55,113 nt of DNA from Inquilinus limosus (GCF_002195995.1 NZ_NHON01000030.1:72943-128055), one strand, 5' to 3'; positions 31,733-40,018 are shown, numbered from the stretch's first letter. Notes: generated by a model from the letters alone, not told the origin. Program-made: numbers and translations.

Positions 31733-32932
31733 ATGCCCAACCCCTATGCCGAGATCTTCCGGGCGCCCGGCGCCAAGGCGTTCTCGGCCGCCGGCTTCGT
31801 CGCCCGGCTGCCGCAGGCCATGATCACGCTGGGCATCGTCACCATGCTGTCGCAGACCCGCGGCGAATACTGGCTGGCCGGCGGCGTCGCCGCCACCTTC
31901 GCCCTGGCCAACGCCCTGATCGCGCCGCGGGTGTCGCGGCTGGTCGACCGCTGCGGCCAGGCCCGCGTGCTGCTGCCGGCCAGCGCCGTCAGCGTCGCCG
32001 CCCTGGCCGGGCTGATGCTGGCCGCCCGCACCGGCGCGCCGGGCTGGACCCTGTTCCTGTTCGCCGTGCTGGCCGGGGCGATGCCGGCCATCTCGGCGAT
32101 GGTGCGGGCGCGCTGGACCCGGCTGTACCGCGACACGCCGCAGCTGCACGCCGCCTTCGCCTTCGAATCGGTGGTCGACGAGGTGATCTACATGACCGGG
32201 CCGGTGCTCGCGATCGGCCTCAGCGTCGCCGCCTTCCCGGAGGCCGGGCCGCTGGCCGCCGCCCTGCTGCTGGCCGCCGGCACGCTGCTGTTCGCGGCGC
32301 AGCGGTCGACCGAGCCGCCGGTGCATGCGGCCGAGGCCGGCCGGGGCGCCGCCGTCATCCGCCTGGGGTCGCTGCGCGTCATCGTGCTGACGCTGGCGGC
32401 GATCGGCGCGATCTTCGGCACCGCCGAGGTCACCGCCATCGCCTTCGCCGAGGCGCAGGGCCAGAAGGCCGCGGCCAGCCTGGTCCTGGCCGCCTATGCC
32501 GCCGGGTCGCTGATCGCCGGGCTGGTCTTCGGCACGCTGAAACCGCGGATGGCGCTGGCCGGGCAGTTCGTGCTGGCCATCGGCCTGGCGGCGCTGACGA
32601 CGCTGCCGCTGCTGGTCATCGGCAGCATCCCGGTCCTGGCCGTGGTGCTGTTCCTGGCCGGCGCCGCCGTGTCGCCCACCATCATCATCTCGATGGGGCT
32701 GATCGAGCGGCTGGTGCCGCCGTCGCAGCTGACCGAGGGCATCACCTGGGCGATGACCGGCATCGGCATCGGCGTGGCCTTCGGCTCCTCGGTCTCGGGC
32801 TGGGTGATCGACACCTTCGGCGCCCAGAACGGCTTCTGGGTCTCGGTGGCCTCCGGCGCGCTGGCGCTGGCCATCGCCCTCCTGGGCCAGCACCGGCTGC
32901 TGGTGCGGGCGCCGGTGCCGGCGGCGGCCTGA
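31733..32932 (+). CDS. MFS transporter, 12-span
   Basis: 399 residues in two six-span halves. Span 1-2 reads PQAMITLGIVTMLSQTRGEY, with SRLVDRCGQARVLL as the loop 2-3 motif; FESVVDEVIYMTGPVLA forms span 5 and carries an Asp-Glu pair in the membrane. The second half includes WVIDTFGAQNGFWVSVASGA. The sequence resembles small-molecule exporters found next to TetR regulators in actinobacteria and alphaproteobacteria. The ATG at 31733 follows GGAGACCTGCC. It should be derepressed when the divergent TetR binds its ligand. The substrate cannot be read from sequence. Confidence 0.9.
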   Translation: MPNPYAEIFRAPGAKAFSAAGFVARLPQAMITLGIVTMLSQTRGEYWLAGGVAATFALANALIAPRVSRLVDRCGQARVLLPASAVSVAALAGLMLAARTGAPGWTLFLFAVLAGAMPAISAMVRARWTRLYRDTPQLHAAFAFESVVDEVIYMTGPVLAIGLSVAAFPEAGPLAAALLLAAGTLLFAAQRSTEPPVHAAEAGRGAAVIRLGSLRVIVLTLAAIGAIFGTAEVTAIAFAEAQGQKAAASLVLAAYAAGSLIAGLVFGTLKPRMALAGQFVLAIGLAALTTLPLLVIGSIPVLAVVLFLAGAAVSPTIIISMGLIERLVPPSQLTEGITWAMTGIGIGVAFGSSVSGWVIDTFGAQNGFWVSVASGALALAIALLGQHRLLVRAPVPAAA

Positions 32933-32968
32933 GGCTCCCACTTGCGGGACTGGTCGGAATACCCGGCA

Positions 32969-33056
32969 CCGTCATTGCGAGCGAAGCGAAGCAATCCAGG
33001 GGCCGGTGCGAGCCGCCCCCTGGATTGCTTCGTCGCTGCGCTCCTCGCAATGACGG
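32969..33056. repeat. Family B repeat, copy 5 (GCAATCC subfamily)
   Basis: CCGTCATTGCGAGC and CTCGCAATGACGG form the outer arms, GAAGCAATCCAG and CTGGATTGCTTCG the inner arms. It lies between convergent MFS and aldo/keto reductase genes. Confidence 0.85.
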
Positions 33057-33093
33057 TGGGGGTTTCCGTTTGCGCAGACAGTCCCCGGCCTGA

Positions 33094-34143
33094 TCAGAGA
33101 TGCGGCCCCAGCAGCGACAGGTCGGCGGGGCCGAGCCGGTCCTTGGCGGTGCGCAGCTGGTGCCAGTAGGGGTACAGGACCGGCGGCGCGCTGACCTTGT
33201 CCAGCGCCGCCCGCTCCTCCGCCGTCAGCACCAGGTCGGCGGCGCCGAGGTTGTCCTGCAGCTGCGCCTCGGTGCGGCCGCCGATGATCACCGACGTCAC
33301 CGCCGGCCGGCCCAGCAGCCAGGCCAGCGCCACCTGGGCGCCGGAGACGCCGCGCGCCTCGGCGATCGCCACCAGCGCGTCGACGATGGCCCACAGCCGG
33401 TCCTCGTCGCGGATCGGCGGCTCGCCCCAGCCGGCCAGCTGGCGCGTGCCCTCCGGCGTCACGCCGCGGCGGTGCTTGCCGGACAGGAGGCCGCCGGCCA
33501 GCGGGCTCCACACCAGGATGCCGAGGCCCTGGTCGATCGACACCGGCACCAGCTCGTACTCCGCCTCGCGCGCCTCCAGCGTGTAGTGGATCTGCTGGCT
33601 GACGAAGCGCTGGCGGTGCGTGCGGTCGCTGACGCCGAGCGCCTTCATCAGGTGCCAGCCGGAATAGTTCGAGGCGCCGATGTAGCGGACCTTGCCCTGG
33701 CGGACGAGGCTGTCGAGCGCGTCGATCGTCTCCTCCAGCGGCGTCTGCCCGTCCCACTGATGCACCTGGTACAGGTCGATCACGTCGGTGCGCAGGCGCC
33801 TCAGGCTGGCCTCGCACGCCTCGATCAGATGGTGGCGCGACAGGCCGCGGTCGTTCGGGCCGTCGCCCATCGGGAAGCGCGCCTTGGTGGCGATCAGCAC
33901 GCCGTTCTTGCGCCTGCCGCCCAGCACCTCGCCGATGATCTCCTCCGACCCGCCGGTGGAGTAGACGTCGGCGGTGTCGATCAGGTTGACGCCGGCGTCC
34001 AGGCACAGGTCGATCTGGCGCCGCGCCTCGGCCACGCCGGCATTGCCGACCTTGGCGAAATTGCCCTTCCCGCCCATGGTCATGGTGCCGAGGGTGATGG
34101 TGGAGACCTTGAGGCCGGAGCGGCCGAGCAGACGGTATTCCAT
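33094..34143 (-). CDS. Aldo/keto reductase
   Basis: 349 residues, TIM-barrel reductase of the AKR superfamily. The tetrad is visible: Asp and Tyr in NLIDTADVYSTGGSEE, Lys in LIATKARFP, and His in LYQVHQWDG. SNYSGWHLMKA and SIDQGLGILVWSPLAGGLLS are typical of YajO/Tas-type members, and IGGRTEAQLQDNL near the end binds NADPH phosphate. It reduces aldehydes or ketones, or oxidises a sugar; the substrate is unknown. ATG 34143 follows AGAGGCGCCGTC. It stands alone between a family B repeat and a divergent NagB-like gene; 34144-34323 holds no gene I can support. Confidence 0.92.
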   Translation of the reverse strand: MEYRLLGRSGLKVSTITLGTMTMGGKGNFAKVGNAGVAEARRQIDLCLDAGVNLIDTADVYSTGGSEEIIGEVLGGRRKNGVLIATKARFPMGDGPNDRGLSRHHLIEACEASLRRLRTDVIDLYQVHQWDGQTPLEETIDALDSLVRQGKVRYIGASNYSGWHLMKALGVSDRTHRQRFVSQQIHYTLEAREAEYELVPVSIDQGLGILVWSPLAGGLLSGKHRRGVTPEGTRQLAGWGEPPIRDEDRLWAIVDALVAIAEARGVSGAQVALAWLLGRPAVTSVIIGGRTEAQLQDNLGAADLVLTAEERAALDKVSAPPVLYPYWHQLRTAKDRLGPADLSLLGPHL

Positions 34144-34323
34144 GACGGCGCCTCTCTGTGTGGGGTCGACCAGTCCTAGACCCGCCGCTTTCAGCGTTCC
34201 AACGGAAAGATCAGATCGCATTCAGCGCCGACGGTGCTGAATGGACGGCCGCGATTGCGCCGCGGGGCCGCCCCCTGCACACTGGATCCGGTCGGCCGCC
34301 AGGACCCGCCCCAGGATTCGCCC

Positions 34324-35142
34324 ATGCGATCCACCATCGCCATCCCGGTCACCGTGCACCCGACGCCGGAGCTGCTGGGCCGCGCCATCGCCCAGCGCAT
34401 CCTGGGCGGGATCGAGCGCGCGGCGGAGGAGAACCGGCGCTATCTGCTGGGCTGCCCGGCCGGCCGCACGGCCGTGCCGGTCTATGCCGCGCTCGGGGCC
34501 ATGGCCGGGATGACCCGCTTCGACCTGTCCGGGCTGGTGCTGGTGATGATGGACGAGTACCTGGTCGAGGGGCCGGCCGGGGAGCCCGGGCATCCGGCGC
34601 TGTGCGACCCGCGGGCGCATTACAGCTGCCGCCGCTTTGCCGAGCAGGAGATCCGCGCGGTCGTGAACGCGAAGCTGCCGGCGCCGCGCCAGCTGCCGGC
34701 GGCGGGCGTGTGGTGCCCCGCCCCGGCGGAGCCCGAGGCCTATGACCGGCGCATCCGCGACGCCGGCGGCATCGACCTGTTCCTGCTGGCCAGCGGCGCC
34801 AGCGATGGCCATGTCGCCTTCAACCCGCCGGGCAGCTCGGCCGAGGCCGGCACCGGCATCGTCGCGCTGGCGGAGGAGACGCGGCGCGACAACATGGCGA
34901 CCTTCCCGGGCTTCGCCGCCATCGCCGAGGTGCCGCGGCGCGGCGTCTCCGTCGGCCTCGGCACCATCGCCGGCCTGTCGCGGGCGGCGCTGATGATCCT
35001 GCACGGGCCCCACAAGCGCCAGGCGGCGCGGCGGCTGCTGGAGAGCCGGGATTTCGAGCCGGCCTGGCCGGCCACCATCCTGCACCGCTGCCGGCATCCG
35101 GAGATCCATCTCGACGCCGCGGCGGCGCCGGAGGCGGCGTGA
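34324..35142 (+). CDS. NagB-like sugar-phosphate deaminase/isomerase
   Basis: 272 residues of the glucosamine-6-phosphate deaminase/6-phosphogluconolactonase family. LLGCPAGRTAVPVYAAL binds phosphate, VMMDEYL holds the catalytic Asp of the deaminases, and LASGASDGHVAFNPPGSS carries the ring-opening His motif. EETRRDNMATFP and VSVGLGTIAGLSRA follow the deaminase pattern. NagB turns glucosamine 6-phosphate into fructose 6-phosphate and ammonia, but this protein is divergent and no nagA or transporter lies nearby. ATG 34324 has CAGGA seven bases upstream; an ATG at 34234 is possible but out of line with homologous starts. Confidence 0.8.
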   Translation: MRSTIAIPVTVHPTPELLGRAIAQRILGGIERAAEENRRYLLGCPAGRTAVPVYAALGAMAGMTRFDLSGLVLVMMDEYLVEGPAGEPGHPALCDPRAHYSCRRFAEQEIRAVVNAKLPAPRQLPAAGVWCPAPAEPEAYDRRIRDAGGIDLFLLASGASDGHVAFNPPGSSAEAGTGIVALAEETRRDNMATFPGFAAIAEVPRRGVSVGLGTIAGLSRAALMILHGPHKRQAARRLLESRDFEPAWPATILHRCRHPEIHLDAAAAPEAA

Positions 35143-35144
35143 CC

Positions 35145-35651
35145 ATGCCGGAGGGAGCCGAGCTGGCCGGACTGCGCGACCGGATCGCGGCGTCGCGCGC
35201 GATGGCGTGCGGCATGGTGCATGAATCGGTGCCGCGCGATCGCGACGGGCAGCCGGTGGCCCATGCGGTCGAGCCGGACACCTATGCCCGCCCGGCGCTG
35301 TGCCCGGCCGGGCGGCGCGACACCCAGCTGGCCTGCAGCCACAGCACCGCAAGGCTGCCGCTGCGCCGGGCGATCGAGGCGCTGCAGGCGCGGGACGGCG
35401 CCGACGCCGCGGCGTTGGAGAGCCTGCTGGCGGAGTGGATGCGGCTGGACGCGGCGCTGGGCACGCTGGACCACCGCCGCTACGCGGCCGAGACCCGGCT
35501 GGCCGACGCGGTCAGGGCGAGCCCGGGCACCGCGACGCAGGAGGAGCGGTCGATCGCGGCGCTCGTCCGGGAGCATCGCGATCTCGCCCTTGGGCTCGAC
35601 GCGCTGCGGGACCGGATCCTGGCCGCGATCGACCGCGCCCTCGTCAGTTGA
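35145..35651 (+). CDS. Hypothetical protein coupled to the NagB-like gene
   Basis: 168 residues from ATG 35145, two bases after the stop of the NagB-like gene; a GTG at 35139 overlaps that stop. The N-terminal part has MACGMVHESVPRDRDGQPVA and four Cys/His-containing spots (CGMVH, LCPAG, LACSHS). The C-terminal part is two long helices (ALQARDGADAAALESLLAEW and EERSIAALVREHRDLALGLD), probably a coiled coil. I do not recognise the family. Tight linkage suggests a role with the sugar-phosphate enzyme. Its 3' end overlaps the convergent DUF6916 gene by eight bases. Confidence 0.7.
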   Translation: MPEGAELAGLRDRIAASRAMACGMVHESVPRDRDGQPVAHAVEPDTYARPALCPAGRRDTQLACSHSTARLPLRRAIEALQARDGADAAALESLLAEWMRLDAALGTLDHRRYAAETRLADAVRASPGTATQEERSIAALVREHRDLALGLDALRDRILAAIDRALVS

Positions 35652-35967
35652 ACACGGCCTCGTAGAACTTCAGCCCCTGGGCCTTCGGCGCGTCCACCGC
35701 CGCCGGCACCACCGGGCTGATGAGGACGCCCTCCATCAGCCCCTTGGACGGGTGCCGGATGTTGTAGACCTGCGCGCCCAGATCCGGCGCCGGCGGCGCC
35801 GTGAACAGGATCGCGAAGGGGTGGCGCCGCAGCAGGCCCGGCGACCCGTAGGGCGAGAGACGGACGGCGACCAGGGTCGCCTCCACCCGACCGCCCGGCC
35901 CTTCGACCACGAAGGTCTGGCCCCGATGGTCCTTGAAGTCGTCGAAGCTGAGCTCGGCGAGCATCAC
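35644..35967 (-). CDS. DUF6916-type small protein linked to a tail-collar gene
   Basis: 107 residues. MLAELSFDDFKDHRGQTFVV, the middle block HPFAILFTAPPAPDLGAQVY and the closing LKFYEAVFN match my memory of DUF6916, a small beta-rich protein found beside tail-fibre collar genes. Its function is unknown; a cap, chaperone or assembly role is often guessed. It starts nine bases after the tail-collar stop, so the two are one transcription unit. Start is the first of two ATGs at 35967, after GAGGGAGCGCCGTG. Confidence 0.75.
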   Translation of the reverse strand: MMLAELSFDDFKDHRGQTFVVEGPGGRVEATLVAVRLSPYGSPGLLRRHPFAILFTAPPAPDLGAQVYNIRHPSKGLMEGVLISPVVPAAVDAPKAQGLKFYEAVFN

Positions 35968-35976
35968 GGCGCTCCC

Positions 35977-36567
35977 TCAGCTGCGCGGCGGGAAGATGCC
36001 TTCCAGCGCGATGATCCAGTTGATCGCCAGATAGGGCGGCAGGATCGAGAACGGCTGGGTGCCGCCGGCCGGGCCGGTTGCGCCGGTGACCGGGGTGGGC
36101 ATGGTCACGGTCGGGGTGGTGTTGTTCGGCGCGTAGCTGTTGACGTTCACCGGGCTGCCGGTGCTCGGATCCGGGAAGTTCGCCGCGCCGAGGATCGAGG
36201 TGGCGGTCGGCGTCGACTGGGTGGTGCCGCTGACATTGGTCGTGGCGGTCAGCGCGCTGGCCAGCGTGCCGGCGGGGTGGGCGTGCGCCGGCATGTTGTT
36301 GATGGTCAGCGTGGTGCTCTCGGTGCCGCCCACCTGGCCGAGGACGTAGCTGCTCAGCCCCGGGCCGTTGCCGGCGCCGACCGGGAACCGGCTGAACAGG
36401 TTGGGCAGGGCGAAGGTGGTCTGGCCATTGCCGCCATAGGTGGTGCCGAGCAGGCTGAACAGGGCGGTGTTCTGCGCGATCGAGAGAATCTGACCGCCAC
36501 AGAAGGCCCAGCCGCGCGGCGCGAAATTCGGGGCCCAGCCCATGATCGTGGCGAGATAGGCTTCCAT
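35977..36567 (-). CDS. Phage tail collar domain protein (microcystin-dependent protein type)
   Basis: 196 residues. MEAYLATIMGWAPNFAPRGW, then CGGQILSIAQNTALFSLLGT and YGGNGQTTFALPNL are the Collar domain signature. The rest is a Thr/Asn/Pro-rich low-complexity stretch (TTNVSGTTQSTPTATS) and the standard end QPFSILPPYLAINWIIALEG. Such proteins form trimeric tips in phage tails or contractile injection systems, but many bacteria carry free-standing copies of unknown use. AGGAG lies nine bases before ATG 36567. No other phage gene is nearby, so this is not a visible prophage. The mRNA leader contains a strong hairpin (36615-36653). Confidence 0.9.
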   Translation of the reverse strand: MEAYLATIMGWAPNFAPRGWAFCGGQILSIAQNTALFSLLGTTYGGNGQTTFALPNLFSRFPVGAGNGPGLSSYVLGQVGGTESTTLTINNMPAHAHPAGTLASALTATTNVSGTTQSTPTATSILGAANFPDPSTGSPVNVNSYAPNNTTPTVTMPTPVTGATGPAGGTQPFSILPPYLAINWIIALEGIFPPRS

Positions 36568-36614
36568 TCTGAAATGCTCCTGAAATGAATCGATAAATGC
36601 ATCAAGCGCGTGAC

Positions 36615-36653
36615 GCCGGTGCCGCGCCATCGACGTGACGGCGCGGCACCGGC
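36615..36653 (-). promoter_or_regulatory. 14-bp perfect hairpin in the tail-collar leader
   Basis: GCCGGTGCCGCGCC and GGCGCGGCACCGGC pair perfectly around an 11-base loop, about 48 bases before the tail-collar start. DNA on the upstream side (36660-36750) is A/T-rich and promoter-like. No T-run follows on either strand, so it may be a leader element or an mRNA-stabilising hairpin. Confidence 0.6.
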
Positions 36654-36752
36654 ATCCGCAGAATAAAACGAAAGGAAATATAGCTTCAATCTAGATCGAC
36701 TGAATGACCAATTATGTTCCTAAATTGATTCAAATCCAATCGGAAAATAGTC

Positions 36753-37514
36753 TCAGCGAGCCATCCAGCCGCCATCGACCGGCAGCACCGTGCCGGTGAC
36801 GTAGCCGCTGTGCGGCGAGGCGAAGAACAGTGCCGCCGTCGCCAGGTCCTGCGGCAGGCCCCAGCGGCCGGCCGGGATGCGGTCGAGGATCTGCCGCGTG
36901 CGCACCGGGTCGGCGCGCAGCGCCTCGGTGTTGTCGGTCTCCATGTAGCCGGGAGCGATGGCGTTGACCGTGATGCCCTTCGGCGCCAGCTCGTTGGCCA
37001 TGCCGCGGGTCAGCCCGGCCAGGCCGTGCTTGCTGGCGGTGTAGGAGGAGACGCGGATGCCGCCCTGGAAGGACAAGAGCGAGGCGACATGGATGATGCG
37101 CCCGGCGATGCCCTGCCCCACCATGTGCCGGGCCACCGCCTGGGTCAGGAAGAAGGCGCTCTTCAGGTTCACCGACATCACCGCGTCCCAGTCGGCCTCG
37201 CTGAACTCCAGCAGGTCGGCGCGGCGGATGATGCCGGCATTGTTGACCAGGATGTCGATGCGGCCGAGCTGGCCGACGATGTCGGCGACCACCGCGTCGA
37301 GCCCCGAGGAGTCCTCGAGGTCGCGCACCACCTCGACAAAGCGGCGGCCGGTGCCGGCGACCGCCGCCGCCGTGTCCGGCATGGCGCGGGAGCCGAGCCC
37401 GGCGATGTCGGCCCCGGCCTCCGCCAGGGCCAGGGCGATGCCCTGGCCGAGGCCGGTGCGGGCGCCGGTGACCAGCGCGGCCTTGCCGGTCAGGTCGAAG
37501 GGCGAGGCCGTCAC
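36753..37514 (-). CDS. kduD: 2-dehydro-3-deoxy-D-gluconate 5-dehydrogenase
   Basis: 253 residues, the exact usual length of KduD. TGARTGLGQGIALA, NNAGIIRRADLLEF, the catalytic Ser in VASLLSFQGG, YTASKHGLAG with Tyr and Lys, and NAIAPGYMETDNTEALR (the KduD signature) are all present. It reduces 2,5-diketo-3-deoxygluconate to 2-keto-3-deoxygluconate with NAD(P)H, the last step of unsaturated uronate breakdown. The GTG start (37514) overlaps the kduI stop as GTGA, so the two are coupled. DDEET-type later genes kdgK and kdgA are not in the window. Confidence 0.94.
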   Translation of the reverse strand: MTASPFDLTGKAALVTGARTGLGQGIALALAEAGADIAGLGSRAMPDTAAAVAGTGRRFVEVVRDLEDSSGLDAVVADIVGQLGRIDILVNNAGIIRRADLLEFSEADWDAVMSVNLKSAFFLTQAVARHMVGQGIAGRIIHVASLLSFQGGIRVSSYTASKHGLAGLTRGMANELAPKGITVNAIAPGYMETDNTEALRADPVRTRQILDRIPAGRWGLPQDLATAALFFASPHSGYVTGTVLPVDGGWMAR

Positions 37515-38359
37515 AGCAGGTCGCTCATGGCGACGAAGTCCATGTCGGTGAAGGCCTGGTTGTCGCCGGCCATGCTCCAGATGAAGGCATAGGCCGCCGT
37601 GCCGGCGCCGCAATGGATCGACCAGGGCGGCGACAGCACGGCCTGCTCGTTGCGGACGACCAGGTGGCGCGTCGCCTCCGGCCGGCCCATGAAATGCATC
37701 ACCACCGCGTCGGCCGGCAGCTCGAAGTAGAAATACGCCTCCATCCGGCGGTCATGGGTGTGCGCCGGCATGGTGTTCCAGACGCTGCCGCTGTGCAGCC
37801 GGGTCAGCCCCATCAGCAGCTGGCAGGTCGGCAGCACCTCCGGGTGCAGGTACTGCGACAGGGTGCGGCGGTTGCTGGTCTCGGGCGCGCCGAGCTCCTT
37901 GACGATCGCCTGGGATTTGGTCACCAGCCGCGACGGGTGAGCGGCATGGGCCGGCGAGGAGTTGATGTAGAACTTCGCCGGGTTGGCCGGGTCGACGCTG
38001 GCGAAGGCAACCGAGGCGATGCCGCGGCCGAGATACAGCGCGTCCTGCGGCCCGACCTCGTAGACCGTGCCGTCGGCGGTGACGCGGCCGGCGCCGCCGA
38101 CATTGATCAGCCCGAGCTCGCGCCGCTCCAGCAGCGTGGCGCTGCCGACCAGCTTCGCCAGGTCCTCGCCCACCGCCAGCGGCGCGTCGGTCGGCACCGC
38201 GCCCGCCACCAGCATGCGGTCGTAATGGGTGTAGGTGGCGGTCAGCCGGCCCGGGACCATCAACTGCTCGATCAGGAAATGCCGGCGCAGATCGTCGCCG
38301 TCGAGCATCTCGGCCTGCTCGTAATGCACCGCCTGGCGGGTGGTCGGGGTCTCGGTCAT
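37511..38359 (-). CDS. kduI: 5-dehydro-4-deoxy-D-glucuronate isomerase
   Basis: 282 residues, cupin-type isomerase that turns 5-keto-4-deoxyuronate into 2,5-diketo-3-deoxygluconate during pectin or alginate-like uronate catabolism. MLDGDDLRRHFLIEQLMVPG is the N-terminal family block. TMPAHTHDRRMEAYFYF holds the zinc ligands (two His and Glu), and WSIHCGAGTAAYAFIW the last His. ATG 38359 follows GAGGACAGC. It lies 26 bases after the GntR stop and overlaps kduD, so GntR, kduI and kduD form one transcript. Confidence 0.95.
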   Translation of the reverse strand: MTETPTTRQAVHYEQAEMLDGDDLRRHFLIEQLMVPGRLTATYTHYDRMLVAGAVPTDAPLAVGEDLAKLVGSATLLERRELGLINVGGAGRVTADGTVYEVGPQDALYLGRGIASVAFASVDPANPAKFYINSSPAHAAHPSRLVTKSQAIVKELGAPETSNRRTLSQYLHPEVLPTCQLLMGLTRLHSGSVWNTMPAHTHDRRMEAYFYFELPADAVVMHFMGRPEATRHLVVRNEQAVLSPPWSIHCGAGTAAYAFIWSMAGDNQAFTDMDFVAMSDLL

Positions 38360-38385
38360 GCTGTCCTCGTCTCTCGCGGTCGCGT

Positions 38386-39087
38386 CTATCGGGTCCGGCC
38401 CGGGTCGGGCTCGTCGAACAGTTCGGGGTGCTCGGCCTCGATCCGCGGCAGCGCGCGCAGGATCTCGGTCAGATGGGTGCGCATCGCCCGCTCCGCCGCG
38501 TCGGGGTCGCGGGCGTCGATCGCCGCCATGATGGCGCGGTGCTGGTCGATCAGCGGCAGCATCGCCTCGGGGCCCGGCAGCGTCAGGGTGCAGATCCGGT
38601 CCATATGCGCCTTGAGGTCCTCCACCGCCATCCAGGCCATGCCGCAGCCGGCGCCCTCGGCGATGGCGATGTGGAACAGCTCGTCGGTGCGCTGGAAGTC
38701 GTGGTGGTTGCCGCGCGACGCCGCCTTGGCCTGGGCGTCCAGGAGGTCGTCGATGCGCTCGCGGCTGGACCGGTCGAAGCCCTCGCAGGCCCGCCGCACC
38801 AGCGCCACCTCGACCGATTCGCGGACGAAGCGCGCCTCGGCCATGCGCCGCACCGACAGCTTGACCACCACCGTGCCGCGCTGGGGCTGGATCTCGACCA
38901 GCCGGGTCTTGGCCAGGGCGATCAGCGCCTCGCGCACCGGCTGGCGCGACACGCCGTAGCGCTGCGCGATCTCCTGCTCCGACAGCCTCGATCCGGGCGC
39001 CAGCTCCAGCGCCACGATGGCGCGGCGCAGCTCGCGCTCCAGCCGGCGCGCCACGGATTCGAAGCTCTGGACAGGGTCGATCTTCAC
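38386..39087 (-). CDS. GntR-family (FadR/FCD) regulator of kduI-kduD
   Basis: 233 residues. The winged helix (about 12-75) contains LRRAIVALELAPGSRL, then YGVSRQPVREALIALAKTRL and EIQPQRGTVVVKL. The FCD domain has DELFHIAIAEGAGCGM and the metal-site His in DQHRAIMAAIDARD. It heads the kduI-kduD transcript and is divergent from the hydratase-like gene at 39172, so is the likely uronate-sensing repressor of both (inference from layout). Start is ATG 39087, after GGATCCCGCG, a weak ribosome site. Confidence 0.9.
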   Translation of the reverse strand: MKIDPVQSFESVARRLERELRRAIVALELAPGSRLSEQEIAQRYGVSRQPVREALIALAKTRLVEIQPQRGTVVVKLSVRRMAEARFVRESVEVALVRRACEGFDRSSRERIDDLLDAQAKAASRGNHHDFQRTDELFHIAIAEGAGCGMAWMAVEDLKAHMDRICTLTLPGPEAMLPLIDQHRAIMAAIDARDPDAAERAMRTHLTEILRALPRIEAEHPELFDEPDPGRTR

Positions 39088-39125
39088 GCGGGATCCTGAG
39101 GCCGTTGGGCACCTTGCATATCAGC

Positions 39126-39139
39126 CCATACTACCATAC
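39126..39139. promoter_or_regulatory. Direct repeat in the GntR/hydratase gap
   Basis: CCATAC-ta-CCATAC lies midway between the two divergent starts; wider flanks TGCAT (39116-39120) and ATGCA (39146-39150) are inverted. It is the best candidate GntR-binding site here, though not the normal palindrome of this family. Confidence 0.35.
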
Positions 39140-39171
39140 ACAAGAATGCAGACGCCCTGGGGGACCCTGCC

Positions 39172-39966
39172 ATGAGTTCGAGCCGCGACCTGGCCATCGC
39201 CTTCACCGAAGCCCGCCGCGCCGGCCGTTCCCTGCCGGATTATCCCGGCACGCTGCCGCCGGACCTGCCCACCGCCTATGCGGTGCAGGAAGCGGCGATG
39301 GGCCTGTGGACCGACACGCTGGTCGGCTGGAAGGTGGCCGGCATCGCCGAGACCTGGCGCCCGCGCTACGACGCGCCGCGCCTGGCCGGGCCGGTCTTCG
39401 CCCGCGCCTTCCGCGACGCCCGCAACGGCCGGGTGGAGACGCCGGTGATCCCCGGCGGCTTCGGCGCGGTGGAGGCCGAGTTCGTGCTGCGGATCGGCCG
39501 GGACATCCCGGCCGAGGCCCGGCCGCGCACGGCCGAGGAGGTGCTTCCCCTGGTCGCCGCGGTGCATGCCGGGATGGAGATCGCGGGCAGCCCGCTGGCG
39601 ACGCTGAACGACCTCGGCCCCGGCGCGGTGGCCAGCGATTTCGGCAACAATGCCGGGCTGGTGCTGGGCCCCGAGATCCCGGACTGGGACAGCCGCCAGC
39701 CGTCGGACTGGACCGTGCGGATGCGGGTCGACGGCGCGGTGGTCGGCGAGGGCAGCGCCGCCCGCGTCGCCGGCGGGCCGATCGCCTCCCTCGCCTTCCT
39801 GGCCGAGCATCTCGGCCGGCGCGGCCGCGACCTGCCGGCCGGCAGCTGGGTGCTGACCGGCATGACCACCGGCGTCCATGTGGTGAAGCCGGGCGACCGG
39901 GCCCAGGCCGAGTTCGACGGCGTCGGCACGGTCGAGGTGCTGGTCACCGCGTCGACCGGGAGCTAG
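39172..39966 (+). CDS. FAH-superfamily 2-keto-4-pentenoate hydratase-like enzyme
   Basis: 264 residues. LPTAYAVQEAAMGLW, VGWKVAGIAETW and PGGFGAVEAEFVLRIGRDIP (with the metal-site Glu-x-Glu) are the conserved blocks of MhpD-type hydratases in the fumarylacetoacetase fold; SDFGNNAGLVLGP and VLTGMTTGVHVVKPGD complete it. Such enzymes act on 2-keto acids with a metal ion. Placement opposite kduI-kduD under a shared GntR suggests a role on a keto-deoxy sugar acid in place of an aromatic ring product (inference). ATG 39172 follows GGGGGACCCTGCC. Confidence 0.87.
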   Translation: MSSSRDLAIAFTEARRAGRSLPDYPGTLPPDLPTAYAVQEAAMGLWTDTLVGWKVAGIAETWRPRYDAPRLAGPVFARAFRDARNGRVETPVIPGGFGAVEAEFVLRIGRDIPAEARPRTAEEVLPLVAAVHAGMEIAGSPLATLNDLGPGAVASDFGNNAGLVLGPEIPDWDSRQPSDWTVRMRVDGAVVGEGSAARVAGGPIASLAFLAEHLGRRGRDLPAGSWVLTGMTTGVHVVKPGDRAQAEFDGVGTVEVLVTASTGS

Positions 39967-40018
39967 AGCCGGACGAGGATTGGGTCAGCCCATCTGATCG
40001 CAAAAAGGCGATAACACG

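Noticed and set aside
35644-36750. Prophage or contractile injection system
   Set aside because: Only a collar protein and its small partner are present; no capsid, sheath, baseplate, terminase or integrase gene is nearby.
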